Shown here: piece after piece, positions 1 to 12,480 of the stretch
Layout: every line of letters starts with the position of its first letter
Position numbering within the stretch: the stretch's first letter is position 1
DNA from: Lonicera japonica
Taxonomy: Eukaryota; Streptophyta; Magnoliopsida; Dipsacales; Caprifoliaceae
Reading direction: 5' to 3'
Length of the DNA stretch: 64,000 nucleotides
NCBI GenBank assembly: GCA_021464415.1
Contig: CM038471.1
Coordinates: forward strand, 33,825,234 to 33,889,233
Notes under the pieces: generated by a model
What the model was told of the DNA's origin: nothing
What the model saw: the letters and a program-made list of their open reading frames with translations, nothing else
Databases searched by the model: none
Translations under genes and position numbers: made by a program

Positions 1-340
1 AGTCTTTTTTCATATCAACTTTTAAAGAAAAATATAATTGTGTTCACTGCTAACATCAGTCCATGGCAAAGACGGTCTATATAAATACATACATATGAAA
101 ATAATATAATTATATTTATGCATTGCCACTTCTTTGTTAGGAAGCAAGCAAATAACTTTGAACTCCAACGTACAAATTAAAACAAGAAAAATTAATTAGT
201 AAAACCCTTAATTGTTAAGGAATATAGAAGTAATCCTTGCAACATCACGAAGATAACTAACAAAACCATCCCTCAACCAATGTTCCATTCCCATCTACTC
301 TTCACTCTTTATCTTCACCTCACCCGGTATTTCCTTATTA

Positions 341-712
341 TTACGATCCCCCCCCCCCAATTTCTATTGTTTCAACATCCTTCTCCATTGCTTTCCCAAC
401 TTCATCTCTAAGCCCATTCCTCCTCAAGCTTTGGTACATTCTTATTGCCATAAGTGTCGCTGCCTCCGACAATGTGCTCTCTATCTTTTGGCGGATCTCG
501 ATCAGGTGTTGACCAGCCCAGTGTCTACCAGAATAAAATTTTGCACCATCTTGAGTGGTGGTTGGAAGAGTGACAAAATTATCACCACTTAGGTCATAGT
601 AGGCGCTAACGGAAGAGAATCATTGGAAGTAGGTTTCGGCTATCGATATAGGGTCCTTGTTAGGCCTCCATGTTGTACTACTTGACGTTGAACTCATTGA
701 TCTCACCGGCAT
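341..712 (-). pseudogene. Small protein gene with in-frame stop, family not recognised
   Basis: Reading leftward from an ATG at 712, the frame runs 124 codons to a TAA at 341-343 and is interrupted only by a TGA at codon 31. The translation has ordinary soluble-protein composition, for example TTWRPNKDPISIAETYFQ before the stop and AYYDLSGDNFVTLP and SGRHWAGQHLIEIRQKIEST after it, so the frame looks once selected. The 3' end passes through a run of 11 C at 348-358; a length change there would move the terminator. I do not recognise the family. It could be a recently broken gene, or a functional gene with a sequencing error at the TGA. No splice signals remove the stop cleanly. Confidence 0.5.
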
Positions 713-929
713 TTTTCTTTTGGTTTTTGGAAAGATGTAGCGTTGTATAGATAAATAGTTATTGCGTTGTTGAGTTGTTACATATATATATATATACATA
801 TAGAGTATATGTGAAAGCAAATTAATACAAGGATCGAGATGTTGGTAAAACTAGAACTTTTATTAAATTCAAGCTTAATATTACAAAGGAAGAAGAAGAG
901 AAGAAAGAAAATTCCAAAGAGATAACACG

Positions 930-951
930 AGAGAGAGAGAGAGAGAGAGAA
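930..951. repeat. (GA)n microsatellite
   Basis: About 11 uninterrupted GA units. The surrounding 740-1190 segment holds no convincing gene. Confidence 0.8.
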
Positions 952-1185
952 GAAAAACAAAAGATGCCCCTTCCACTAAACAAACCTATCTATATAAAGG
1001 GAAAAAAGCAAACTTAAAGAGTACTTAAATAGTACAAAGCTAAATTATTACAAACTTTAATTATTACAAGCTTAAAGTAAAAGGTAAGATAATTGTCCGT
1101 GAGCCCCTTGGGTTGCGTGTGCTAAAGTAGGGCCTTGAAATGCGCCGGTGCAACCGGATATTCATAAGAAGCCAAAACTTTAATA

Positions 1186-1843
1186 CATAGGCGAAGCCAA
1201 ATGGAGACCAGGTGGGGCCATGGCCCCATCTGGACTTTTCACAAATTTTTGTTGAGTATGGGGGGTTTTATGTAGTATTGTAATTTTCAGGGGGCATTTG
1301 TGCAATTATACATGTCCAGAGGAGGAGAGGATTATGTGTGAATAGCATTATAAGTACAGGGGCCTATTTTGGTAATTAAGTGGAAGGCAAGTGTATTATA
1401 TGGCATCAGTTAATTGGGGTGAATTTCTGTAATAAGAGAATATGCTAATTATTAATATTGTAATTAATTTTTTTAGGGCTTTTTTATTTTTCTATATTGG
1501 TGCTGCAGCTTATCGAATTTATTTTTTCTATTCTTTCATCTTTTGAGGTTGATTTAATATTAGGTTAGAAAAAATTGAATTTTATATAGTAAGATGTTTT
1601 TGAAAAAAAATTGGCTGGGAGATTAATATATGAAGTTATTGATAATTAAGATATTATTAAGCATTTTCAAAATATGAAGTTTCAAAGGGGAATACTCTAA
1701 CTAAAAATGTGATTTTTGACGTATAAGATGTTAAGTATTTTAATATAGTATTTTGATTTTAACCTTATTAAAAGCACATGTAATTTTTTTTAAAAGCGTA
1801 TTAATTTGGCCCCTCCTAGTTTTAATTCATTGCTCCATCATTG
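1186..1843. mobile_element. Possible non-autonomous DNA element with GC-rich termini
   Basis: The left end reads CATAGGCGAAGCC followed by GGTGGGGCC. The reverse complement of the right end reads CAATGATGGAGC followed by AGGAGGGGCC. This loose terminal inverted pattern resembles other elements in the window, but I found no target-site duplication, so the boundaries are tentative. The interior is AT-rich without an ORF. Confidence 0.3.
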
Positions 1844-1889
1844 TGCATGCATGCATGTATAGTTGTATAATTATAGAATGTCTTTATTA

Positions 1890-1891
1890 AA

Positions 1892-1963
<72 letters not shown>
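1890..1963. repeat. (AAT)n microsatellite
   Basis: About 24 AAT units in a row. Confidence 0.9.
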
Positions 1964-2621
1964 TCATCTAGATAAACCCCATGTTTTACAAAAGCAAAAC
2001 ACCAGACTGACTTAAAATTTGTACAAAAGCTTTTTCTTCATAATGTGACATTTTGCTACGTAATAAATGACATCGTAGTGAAAATTTTAATTCTTTTTGC
2101 TCAAATTAAGTTTGTACTACAACTTTTTTAGGATAATTTAAAATTAATTTCTCTGAAAAATAGCAAATTAGAAAAAGAACTCTTAATATGAGATAAAAAA
2201 AAATACATTAAAATTATGAGTAGTTACAAAAAATAACAATAAATATGATTTTAACTAGTGTCACTAATTACATATAGGTACAATCAAATCGTGTTGTAGG
2301 CACGGACATTGGCCAGTGTATTTATTATATTTTAGGATAATTGTTTTGCTTACCCTTTTTTTTTGGTTTTTTGAGAAGAATTATTTTGTTTACGTTGATT
2401 TATGGTAATTAGGATTATAGTACTAATTAGATAATTAAGGGTATTTTGGTAATTTATATTCGATTAAGGTTCTCTAGGGTGCCCTTAGCTTTAGATAGTC
2501 TTGGGCTTGCCGTGGAGCCACGTTTAGATGTTTTTTGCAATACCGCAAGAACAAATAGCATGCATCAACCCTCGTCATGTGAGGTTAATTTGACCCTTCT
2601 CAATTGGTTATTATTAATTTA

Positions 2622-3066
2622 TGGTCCGTTTGGTTGCGCAAATTATCTAATTTTAGAATTAGTTAATTTTTGATTGAAGATTTGTGAACTTGCTCATTTA
2701 TGAACAATTCAATTCTAATTTAAGTAGTGCATTTTGGAAAACTTAAACGAGAAATTCTAATTGTTAGAATAAAAACACATTCTCTATTGTTCTATATTAT
2801 TTAAAATTTTGTCTAGATGCATTTACATCACGGGTAAAAACTAGATCTTTTCGAAAAATAGAGTTGGGATGAATTATCTAATTCTAGAATTTGGCAATTT
2901 TAAGTTTTACTTAAAATGACTTAATTTGAGTTTTTGTCAATCAACTTGAATTATCATATTTACAATTATTCAATTTACACAATCAAACACTAATAAATGA
3001 AAATTTTGTAAATTACTTAATTGTAAATTATCTAATTCATAATTTGAAAAATAACCAAACGGGCCC
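2622..3066. mobile_element. Tourist-like MITE, family A copy 1
   Basis: A 445-bp element with ends TGGTCCGTTTGGTT and AACCAAACGGGCCC. It is flanked by TTA on both sides (2619-2621 and 3067-3069). It aligns nearly end to end with 8805-9245. The 3-bp TTA/TAA duplication and the GGnCCGTTTGG terminus are typical of PIF/Harbinger-derived Tourist MITEs. There is no coding capacity. Confidence 0.85.
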
Positions 3067-3276
3067 TTAGTATATTAGTCAACCAGGTGAGAAAATCATG
3101 TTAGACCTCACATAAAGAGGATTAACATATTTGAGCTTGAGACTAATTGTGCTCACCTTTATTCATGTATAAACCATAAAGAAAAGAAAGACCATAGATC
3201 ATCGTAGTTATGACTAGTTATAAAGCCAAGTGATTGTGAGTTGAAACTTAAAGATTAGTGTTGTGTAATGCTTTTA

Positions 3277-3465
3277 GGCTGCATTTGATGTATAGGATAA
3301 AAGGGCGGGATAAGATAACTTTATCCTATCCCATGTTTGGTATTCATCGGGGTTGAATATCGGGACTGATTATTTATCCCACTTAACCTTCTTATCCCAC
3401 CAAGAGAGGGATTAACAAATCGCTTTATCCCATTCGAATAGGATTAAGATTTGGGACTAAAAGAA
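3277..3465 (+). mobile_element. Tourist-like MITE remnant, family B
   Basis: It begins GGCTGCATTTGATGTATAGG after TTA and contains internal inverted TTATCC/GGATAA motifs. The body is homologous to the element split by the solo LTR at 44494-46358, seen there in reverse. The right terminus is not recognisable, so the copy is probably truncated. Confidence 0.5.
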
Positions 3466-4014
3466 TAACTAATGCACGTCATTTGCATCATTTGAGGTGC
3501 AATAGTGAGAAAATAAAGTTGGTTTAACAATTTTACGAAGGTAAAATTTAAGTTTTTTATTATTAAAAACTGTGAAATGTCACTATATGTATTTAATAAT
3601 CAAATAATAATAATAATAATAACAAAAAAAAATTCGTTTCTTTTATAAATAATATAAATTTTAAAAAAAATTATTATGGTAAGTAAAAGAGATATTTTGC
3701 TCTTAATGAAAAATCTTAGGAGAAAATCTGAAAAATAATACGTAGAGTAATCTTCTATTTTTATTCGGAGAAAATTTTAAAGGTATACTTCATTCTTAGA
3801 AAATGCATTCCTAATCAAAACTCAAATTAAATATGGAAATCCTTCTAAAATTTAGTGTAACATTGGGAGAATAATTTAAAATTTGAACCAAATAAACCTT
3901 TATTACTATATTTATATTAAAAATATTTAGCCTATTATTAATTTAATATTTTTGCTAAGACATTTAAAGAAAGATGAAATTGTATCATGACAAAATTCTC
4001 ATTCTATATATCTG

Positions 4015-4021
4015 TATAAAT
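4015..4021 (+). promoter_or_regulatory. Candidate TATA box of RH21
   Basis: TATAAAT lies about 165 bp upstream of the predicted leader-intron donor, in front of a pyrimidine-rich stretch where a start site could lie (about 4045-4055). Other TATA-like words nearby make the choice uncertain. Confidence 0.4.
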
Positions 4022-4181
4022 CTCTCCATATATATCTCTTTCTCTCACGTCGGTCACGCTGCTTTGGCTTTCATCGTCGTGCTCGCGCGCAGCCACTCTC
4101 CCCGTCAACTGAGCGATCGACCAGCACGCGCCACCGTAGTTAACACGCACAACAACATCATTCAGCTTGCTTCTCTCACTG

Positions 4182-4876
4182 GTACTCTCTCTCTCTCTCT
4201 CAATCTATTCTTGTTTCTAATAGAATTTAGGGCTTTTAAATTAAACTAGATAGATATTTAATTAATAGGGTTTTCAATTTGAAGTGTTTGGTGTTTTAAG
4301 AATTTCAATTTTCGCAATTAATTAGGGATGGATTGTAAGCTTATTAAGTATTTTTGCTCCTTTCAATTATCATCGCCCCTTTACCATTGTCTAATTTGGT
4401 GTAATCTAATTCCTTCAACCTAGAGAAGAAATTTTCATATATATATATACTTCCTTCCATTGTTAAGTGGCGTGATTTGGAACTATAAGTAATTGAATTA
4501 CTGCTCTATATGCTAACTAAAAGAAACAGTTTGGCTCAACAAATCATAGTCTTACTGTTTCGTATTGTGTTGTTAATGGTGATGGTAATGGTAAGGCGTA
4601 GGTGCTAGATGTATTTGTATTGTGCCTATTTTTTCCCTTCTTTAGAGTGGTTTGTTTCTTAGTAGGGCTTGCAGTGTCTTACCCTATGTTAGAGCTTCAC
4701 ACGGACTTGACACGGACTTATTGTAAACATGTTTGCATCAAATTTGGATTAGACTTGACAAACCCAATTCAATAAAGAAGTCCTGTGCATTGCTTTTGTG
4801 AAAAAGTAGTTTGTTTTTGTCCGTTTGATTTACTTTTTACAAAATTTGTATTATAAAGTTTGTTTTCACATTGCAG
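4182..4876 (+). other. Predicted 5'-UTR intron of RH21
   Basis: The donor is CACTG|GTACTC and the acceptor TTTTCACATTGCAG|ATAC. It lies just before the coding ATG and is 695 bp long. The segment is AT/T-rich like an intron, while the flanking 4040-4181 sequence is GC-richer and leader-like. The ATG at 4935 is 58 bp downstream of the acceptor. A cDNA would settle it. Confidence 0.6.
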
Positions 4877-4934
4877 ATACTTGATTTTCAAGCTTCCAAG
4901 GGAGGACTTCCATTTTAATATTCAAGAAGAAGAC

Positions 4935-7028
4935 ATGAAACGTTCAACAGACGACATCGGAGCTAAACTAGAGACGAACAAGAAGAAGCCCGTCTTCCTC
5001 ACTAAAGCTGAGCGCGAGCAGTTGGCCCTCCAACGCCGCCAAGAAGAAATTGCCCTACAGAAGCAACGCCGCTCCGAAGATAATAATATTCCCCTCCACA
5101 ACCACAAACCCCCCTCCTCCTCAGATGCCTCCGACTACAACCGCCACCACCGCTCCTCCCGTGATTATGACCGCGAGAGAGACAGGGAAAGGGAAAGGGA
5201 CCACCGTGATTCTGAGCGGCGCAACAGGGAACGCGACGAAGAGCACAAGGCGAGGGAGCAAGCCCGTCTGGAGAAGCTGGCAGAGAGAGAGCGGGAGAAG
5301 GAGCTTGAAGCCATCAAAGAGCAGTACCTTGGAGGCAAAAAGCCAAAGAAGCGGGTTATAAAGCCCAGCGAGAAGTTTCGCTTCTCTTTCGATTGGGAGA
5401 ACACCGAGGACACCTCCCGAGACATGAATTCCCTCTATCAAAACCCCCACGAGGCCCGTCTCTTGTTCGGTCGAGGCTTCCGTGCCGGCATGGACCGCAG
5501 GGAGCAGAAAAAGGTTGCTGCCAAGAACGAGAGAGAACTGAGGGACGAGATCCGCAAAAAGGAGGGTGTCGAGGAGAAGCCTGAGGAGGCTGCTGCCCAG
5601 AGGCTCAAGGATGAGGCTGCCGATTCGTACGACACATTTGACATGAGGGTCGACCGCCACTGGTCCGATAAGAAGCTCGATGAGATGACCGAGAGGGACT
5701 GGAGGATTTTCAGGGAGGACTTCAACATTTCCTACAAGGGTTCCAGGATTCCCCGACCTATGAGGAGCTGGGTCGAGAGTCGTCTTAGTTCGGAGCTGTT
5801 GAAGGCGGTGGACAGGGCTGGTTACAAGACCCCATCCCCCATTCAGATGGCTGCCATTCCCCTTGGCCTCCAGCAACGCGATGTCATCGGTGTTGCTGAG
5901 ACTGGCTCTGGTAAGACTGCAGCTTTTGTTCTCCCTATGCTCACTTACATATCTAGGCTCCCTCCCATGAGCGAAGAGAACGAGGCAGAGGGTCCTTACG
6001 CCGTTGTCATGGCACCTACTCGAGAACTCGCCCAGCAGATTGAGGACGAAACTGTCAAGTTTGCTCACTACTTGGGTATCAAGGTTGTTTCAATTGTGGG
6101 CGGGCAGTCCATTGAGGAGCAGGGTTTCAAGATCAGGCAAGGTTGTGAGGTTGTGATTGCCACTCCCGGACGTCTAATTGATTGCTTGGAGAGGCGCTAT
6201 GCTGTCCTGAACCAGTGTAATTATGTTGTTCTCGACGAGGCCGATCGCATGATTGATATGGGTTTTGAACCGCAAGTTGTTGGTGTCTTGGATGCAATGC
6301 CCTCTAGCAATTTCAAACCTGAGAATGAGGACGAAGAGCTCGACGAGAAAAGGATTTACAGGACCACTTATATGTTCAGTGCTACCATGCCACCAGCTGT
6401 CGAGCGTCTTGCAAGGAAGTACTTGAGAAATCCGGTTGTAGTGACAATTGGAACTGCTGGAAAGGCAACTGACCTCATTACTCAGCACGTGATTATGATG
6501 AAGGAATCGGAGAAAATGTATAGGTTGCAGAAGTTGCTGGACGAACTTGGAGACAAGACGGCAATAGTATTCATAAACACCAAAAAGTCGGCTGATGGGC
6601 TCGCCAAGAATTTGGATAAGTCGGGATACAGGGTGACAACTTTGCATGGTGGCAAGTCGCAGGACCAGAGAGAAATCAGCCTTGAAGGCTTCAGAACCAA
6701 GAGATACAATGTGTTGGTTGCCACCGATGTAGCAGGACGTGGGATTGATATACCAGATGTGGCCCATGTCATCAATTTTGATATGCCTGGTAATATCGAG
6801 ATGTACACTCACCGAATTGGAAGAACAGGTCGTGCTGGGAAGACGGGTATAGCCACTACATTTCTGACTTTGCATGACAGTGACGTCTTCTATGATCTCA
6901 AGCAGATGCTTATCCAGAGCAACAGTCCTGTACCTCCTGAGCTGGCTAGACACGAAGCTTCGAAATTCAAGCCAGGATCAATTCCTGACAGGCCACCTAG
7001 ACGTAATGAAACTGTGTTTGTTCATTGA
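4935..7028 (+). CDS. RH21: DEAD-box ATP-dependent RNA helicase, PRP28/RH21 type
   Basis: This 697-residue protein is close to the usual length of plant PRP28 orthologues. The family acts at the U5 snRNP, where it unwinds the U1/5' splice-site duplex so that U6 can pair. The first ATG ([10 protein letters not shown]) follows the predicted leader intron; the frame is open upstream but offers no ATG. Residues 70-140 are an Arg/Asp/Glu-rich charged region typical of PRP28. The helicase core has the Q motif (TPSPIQ, about 299-304), motif I AETGSGKT (321-328), Ia PTRELAQQ (361-368), GG (389-390), TPGR (410-413), DEAD (434-437), SAT (482-484), IVFINTKK (544-551), TDVAGRGID (597-605) and HRIGRTGR (626-633). 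All catalytic motifs are intact. The coding region is intronless and distinctly GC-richer than its surroundings. The neighbour CER1 is functionally unrelated. Confidence 0.96.
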   Translation: MKRSTDDIGAKLETNKKKPVFLTKAEREQLALQRRQEEIALQKQRRSEDNNIPLHNHKPPSSSDASDYNRHHRSSRDYDRERDRERERDHRDSERRNRERDEEHKAREQARLEKLAEREREKELEAIKEQYLGGKKPKKRVIKPSEKFRFSFDWENTEDTSRDMNSLYQNPHEARLLFGRGFRAGMDRREQKKVAAKNERELRDEIRKKEGVEEKPEEAAAQRLKDEAADSYDTFDMRVDRHWSDKKLDEMTERDWRIFREDFNISYKGSRIPRPMRSWVESRLSSELLKAVDRAGYKTPSPIQMAAIPLGLQQRDVIGVAETGSGKTAAFVLPMLTYISRLPPMSEENEAEGPYAVVMAPTRELAQQIEDETVKFAHYLGIKVVSIVGGQSIEEQGFKIRQGCEVVIATPGRLIDCLERRYAVLNQCNYVVLDEADRMIDMGFEPQVVGVLDAMPSSNFKPENEDEELDEKRIYRTTYMFSATMPPAVERLARKYLRNPVVVTIGTAGKATDLITQHVIMMKESEKMYRLQKLLDELGDKTAIVFINTKKSADGLAKNLDKSGYRVTTLHGGKSQDQREISLEGFRTKRYNVLVATDVAGRGIDIPDVAHVINFDMPGNIEMYTHRIGRTGRAGKTGIATTFLTLHDSDVFYDLKQMLIQSNSPVPPELARHEASKFKPGSIPDRPPRRNETVFVH

Positions 7029-8190
7029 GGTAAACATCCCATATAATCTTCTGTGTTATTGTTTTTAGTAGTTGAGACTTGCGATTTTGTGTTTACTGCT
7101 TCTGAAGTATGGAATTTGCATGGCAATGAGGGCGGCTATTTGTGACAGAATTCTGTAGTGTTAAAGCTGGTAAATAACTTACTTTTTTCTAGTTGGTTAA
7201 GGATGCAATACGGCCTCTCCATTCTACTTGATGCTGTCTCTGAATTTATTGCTTAATAATTTATAATTATTTGCTGTTGATGCTCAAGTTCGATTAGATT
7301 TGACAGGGTTGGTCTTGTAAGATCATGGCGCGAAATATCTATAATAGAAAGGATGGTTTATTTATTAGTTAAGCTTGTATAAATGTCCCGCTGGCCCAAA
7401 GGGGGAGGTGCAGTGTTTAGACCCCTCGAGAGTCATTGTGATTAGATGCAGTCTGATACTGATACTCGTCACCAAGCTTTTCGGGTTCTTATTAAGCCAC
7501 TTGACATTGAGTCCAGTATCTTAATATAGCAAAAACAATTAATTTTTGTGAGAAGTTAGAAATTGAGTTAGAGTGATGTCGTGAGATGTTTCTTTGTGTG
7601 GGGAGGAAGAACAGGAAGAACATCTACTCGTAAAAATGGAGAGCATCTCACTAAATTACTTATCTAATATTCTAACTTTTCATAAAAGTAATTGTTTTTC
7701 CAATGTCGTTATCAAACGAGCCTAAGTGAAGTACGTGTCTATTGGTGAAAGCAAAGGGATTCTTTGTAAATGTCCTGCCAACACAAAGTCAGACCAAGTG
7801 CCAAAATCTGGTAGCAAAATGGTTCGAAAGTTACTTTTGTGTGAAAATTACTTGGGCGAAATCAGGTAACACGTCTTTCATTTATGTTTTATTTATTTTA
7901 TTTTATTTTTGGCCATATTCTGGAGTATCCGTACCTTCGATCCAACTATGACTCATTGATTGGCGTTTTGGAATTCAGAAGAAATTGGATGATTGAAAAG
8001 GGGCTTTGCTTTGCTTGTCAAGTTACGCAAAAAATCTAGATTTTTATCAAAAACATGTTTAGCTACAAGGATGTGCGTCACGTGATGCCCAATTTTTTTT
8101 CTAATAAATGCTGATCAATCATTTTGAGAGAGTAAACGGATGTATTTTTTGATATAACTTAGTCAACATAATCTTCATGATTAGTAGAGT
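7029..8190. other. 3' flank of RH21, no gene seen
   Basis: The first few hundred bases are the likely 3'-UTR, but no poly(A) signal could be fixed with confidence. The rest is AT-rich, and I see no coding pattern or clear element in it. Confidence 0.5.
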
Positions 8191-8310
8191 ATTTTCACCA
8201 AAATTCATCGAAAAATTCAACCGGAAAGTAGGCTTATGAATGCCAGTGTATATCAATTTTTAGTTTAACTTATTTTTCGCTTGAATTTTTCGATAAAATT
8301 TAGTGAAAAT
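8191..8310. repeat. Inverted repeat (foldback remnant)
   Basis: Arms 8191-8220 and 8281-8310 are inverted copies with about 27 of 30 positions matching. The arm sequence (CGAAAAATTCAACCGGAAAGTAGG at its inner side) resembles the arms of the large foldback at 57883-58273, so this may be a decayed relative. Confidence 0.5.
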
Positions 8311-8804
8311 GAACCACAAATAATAGAGATCATTTTCATCAAGTTTAATCAAAAAATTCATCTATTTACCATTTCAAAATAATTGATCCGCATTTAAAAA
8401 TAAAACATAATTGACCATCTTTTGATCTATACTTTTGCATTCACAATCAGCAAGTACCCGCTTTTTCTTTTTCTCTTTTTTTTTTTTTATGTGTTGATAT
8501 TTTTGGTAATTTCTTCTTCTAAAGGTCTGCGGCCCATCGCAAGATGGGTGGACCTGTTATAATTGAGGGTCAAGACCGACAAGATTTAGGGCCCAAGACG
8601 ACTTTAGATAAGTGATAAAAATTATTTAAATATAAATTAAATATAAAAGATAATTTTATTTTATTTTTTTAAAGGATGTCAGTTTTGCAAAATCATAGAC
8701 CACAATAAAAAATAAACTTAAATTACAACGAAGTTAGTACAAGACATTATATTGTATTAACGTGTTTGCTTTTTTGCTGTGTTATGTTCATGTTAAATTA
8801 TTAA

Positions 8805-9245
8805 GGGCCCGTTTGGTTGCGTAAATTATTTAATTTTAGAATTAGTTAATTTTCGATTGAAGAATTGTGAATTTGGTCATTTATAAATAATTCAACTCTA
8901 ATTCAAGTAGTGTTTGAAAAACTTAAATGAGAAATTCCGATTATTAAAATAAAAACATGTTCTCTATTGTTCTATATTATTTAAAATTTTGTCTAGATGC
9001 ACCAATATCACGGTAGAAACTAGATCTTCTCAAAAAATAGAGCTGTAATGAATTATCTAATTTTAAAATTAATCAATTTCAAGTTTGACTTGAAATGACT
9101 TAATTTAAGTTTTTGCGAATCAACTTGAATTATCATATTTACAATTGTTCAATTTACACAACCAAATACTAATAAATGAAAATCTTATAAATTTCTTAAT
9201 TATAAATTATTTAATTCGTAATTTGAAGGATAATCATACAGGCCC
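8805..9245. mobile_element. Tourist-like MITE, family A copy 2
   Basis: A 441-bp element starting GGGCCCGTTTGGTT and ending ACAGGCCC. It is flanked by TAA at 8802-8804 and 9246-9248, and is colinear with 2622-3066. Confidence 0.85.
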
Positions 9246-9809
9246 TAAATATTCAAAATAATTGTTTTCTTCTTGGTGAAAAATAATATGAATTGGACCT
9301 TTGACTTCGATTTTGATTTCTTAATTAGGGTAAAGAGTGATGTTATCTTTCATTAGACGGCTCCCAAAGATTAGGATGAACTGTAGGAATTGAAGAGTGC
9401 AAGACGAAACAAAAATAATCCCAAAAACGTGGATAAATGCACAAATAATGCATTAAAATTATAATTATCTTGTACAATCTCAATCATTATTAAATTGTGT
9501 CGCTATTCCTATAAAAATAGGCATAACAACCATGGTCCGTTATAATCCCATATTCAAATTAAAACATATATTAAAATCATGGTGATGTTTTTACGGGATA
9601 TATACTCCCCTCTTATATTAATAGTCATTTATTTTTTTTCCAAAGCATCTCGTATTTAGTCTACATTTTATAATAAAATAGAAATTAGTAGTAAACATAA
9701 TTGATATTTTTAAAAAAATTAAAAAATGAATTGACTGATGCTCTTTTTATCTTAATCTTATTTTTATGAGTGAATGTCCTAGTTCATCTTATTATCAAGC
9801 AGACCCTTA

Positions 9810-10201
9810 GGTGATGTTTGGTTGATGTTTTGAGTTAAGTTTTTAAAATATGGTGTTTGGTAGAATTTGGAAGTATGTTGAAAAATGAATTTGGTTTTTG
9901 TTTGAGTTTTTTTCAACCAACTAAAAAATCTCATAAAAAAATTTCAAAAAATAATCACAATGGATCTTATTTTATAGATCTCGACGAGTAGGTTTCAAAT
10001 ATATATATTTTTTATCTAATTTTGATGTTTCAAATATATATTTTTTATTTAATTTTGACTTTTGGATTTAAAGTTATAGTGTTTTAAAAAAAATTAGAGA
10101 GAGAAAGTAAAGTGAAATAAATTTTGGAAAGTGTAAAAGTAGAGTTGATTTTGAGTTGGGTTTTTAAAATTTGAAAAAAAAAATATTCACCAAACATGCC
10201 C
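9810..10201. mobile_element. Tourist-like MITE, family C
   Basis: Ends GGTGATGTTTGGTTG and CACCAAACATGCCC, flanked by TTA (9807-9809 and 10202-10204). It is 392 bp, AT-rich and non-coding, about 370 bp beyond the CER1 stop codon. Confidence 0.8.
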
Positions 10202-10573
10202 TTAGAGTTCTATATTTTCTTTATGTATTATTTACTGTTATTAGGTTCAATAACCTTTTTGCAAAAAAATAAAAATAAAAATTAAAGCGAGACTATTAAT
10301 TTAAGCCTGGAGGCCAAGAGGCGGTAATTAACAACCAAATTGATAGTGTTTTTCAATTGCAACCAAATTAATATAATTGTATGAAAAGCTACTACATAAG
10401 TAATTTATCATATCTCAAACATGATAATAAGAAATTCAGCATAATAAAACATACACTTACATCTTAAACTTAAACTTAAAAAAAGTTGATAATAAGCTAA
10501 AGAAGTTTGCATGATAATATTACAAAACCAAAGTAGTTGAAATTAGCACTAATTAAGTAGAGTCTTTACTTAA

Positions 10574-10741
10574 TTAACGAGAGTAATCAACTAAAGGTTG
10601 AAAGCCATGTTTAAGAGTGGCTTGCCAAACTTTATGAATGTTGAAAATTGTGCCACCACTTTCATGTTCATTCCATCCTTCTAAACCATGCACTATTCCA
10701 GCAACCCTCCATGCACTCATCACTCTTCTTGGAAGCCAATT
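10574..10741 (-). CDS. CER1: CER1 exon 10 (last)
   Basis: Codes residues 565-619. The acceptor is AAACACAG|AATTGG and the stop is TAA at 10574-10576. The NWLPRRVMSAWRVAGIVHGL block is the hallmark C-terminus of CER1/CER3 proteins. Confidence 0.93.
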   Translation of the reverse strand, partial: NWLPRRVMSAWRVAGIVHGLEGWNEHESGGTIFNIHKVWQATLKHGFQPLVDYSR

Positions 10742-12407
10742 CTGTGTTTAAAAAAACATTTAAATTTTAAGTCTCAAATTAAATTGGAGAAATTAATTAA
10801 ATGTACATGAGAGACAAAAAAAGAAGACAGGAACATTTTTTGTTATTTATATATATGGACCAAAAAGCCCTCTCTATTTTTTTATGTCAGAGCAATAATT
10901 TTTTACCAAAACAATTTTTTTGATCCGTCTGGATGAAAAGAAAAAATTACTTTAACAATAATATTGTCCGGTATATGTAGGGATCATTAAAATCACTAAC
11001 CTCACAGGAGTGCAAATTTTCAAGAGAAATGGGAGCCAACATCGATGGTGTGTAATGGTACAAGCAATCTTTGCGTACTTTCTTTGGAGGAAATTGTGAG
11101 AATGGAATGAATATTGTTCCTTTTGGTGCCTTCATTTGTTCTTCTTCACTCAATCCATCTCCGACTACCCATATCTATTCCAATATTAACCCCCAAAAAA
11201 AAGGGAAAAAGAAGGGTTAAAAATCAACAAATCACATAAAAGAATTTTTATTTTTTCCTGACCTACAAATCTTACCACCTATTTTTATCGAGTGCATTAA
11301 ATGGGTTGTACCGTTGTAGTAACTTGTAAAGGTATAATCCATGTAATGCATACTGACAAAAATAGGTGGTAAAAATATCCTGTAAGTGTAGCATTACTCA
11401 ACTTAAAATTGAAAGTTTGCACTTTTATAAAACAATACTCTAATTATCCTTCCATTAAATTTTCAAATACCTATAAAACTCTTTCAACTTTTTATTAATG
11501 AAATGTATTTCAACATCCTAGTCACCTCATTGGAATAGAAGGGAGGAAGAATGTCATAAGAGTATGTCAATTCATGATTAAGTCCTAATAATAATACTAA
11601 TTGCTGTTAATTTTTCTTTAATCTTGGTCTATCTCACCATTTTGAAAAATTCTGTTGTTAAATAGTGACCTATGCTAACCAAAAAGTCCAAAACAAAACC
11701 TTGTTTAAGAAAAATATTCTTCTATCGACTTTTTCTCAAAAATGTTTTATCATACAAGCAACGACGGAACCCAAGATTTTAAGAAGGGGTAAGTTGAGAC
11801 TGAGATTAATGCAAACAATTAGCACAAAAATGGTTAATAATATTTATCAGGTTTGGGTCACAAAGGTAGGTTAGATAGATAAAATTGTGTAATGTGTAAC
11901 GAAAATTCGAGCATACACCACATGAACTTGAACTTGTTATGTATAATTAAAATACGTGTTTTATATTTAAATTGCATTGACAAATTGAACTGAGCTGGGC
12001 TGGGCTGGGCTGAGTTAGGTCTGCCATTACATAAAAGAAGTTGTGACCAATTTTCATTTATCTATTTTTATTGATTTTGAGTGAAGGAAAATATATATCA
12101 ACATACCTTCTGAGTGTAACTTTTTGAAAGTAGCAAATTATTTTCAGACTTGGTGGTTAGCTTGAGCTTCTCATATTCTTCTTTGAATAATGTAACCACC
12201 TGATACATTTTGAACACGGAATCACAAAATAAGACAACATGTATTGCATGTTTTTAGGTATTAGATTTGATTTTGTATACTTAAACCTAAATATTATTTT
12301 CGTCCTAAAATAACAATGACATTTTATTTTAGAGATATTACCAACCTACCAGATTTTTTTTGAGACTTGGTGGTTACCAGATACCTCGCTTTGAATTAAG
12401 TACTTTT

Positions 12408-12480
<73 letters not shown>

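Noticed and set aside
4860..4934. Extension of the helicase frame upstream of the ATG
   Set aside because: It begins with TTG, not ATG, and spans the predicted splice acceptor at 4876. The conserved N-terminus fits the ATG at 4935.
5121..6068. 315-codon open frame on the - strand
   Set aside because: It is the antisense shadow of the RH21 helicase CDS, whose GC-rich codons keep several frames open. No domain is recognisable.
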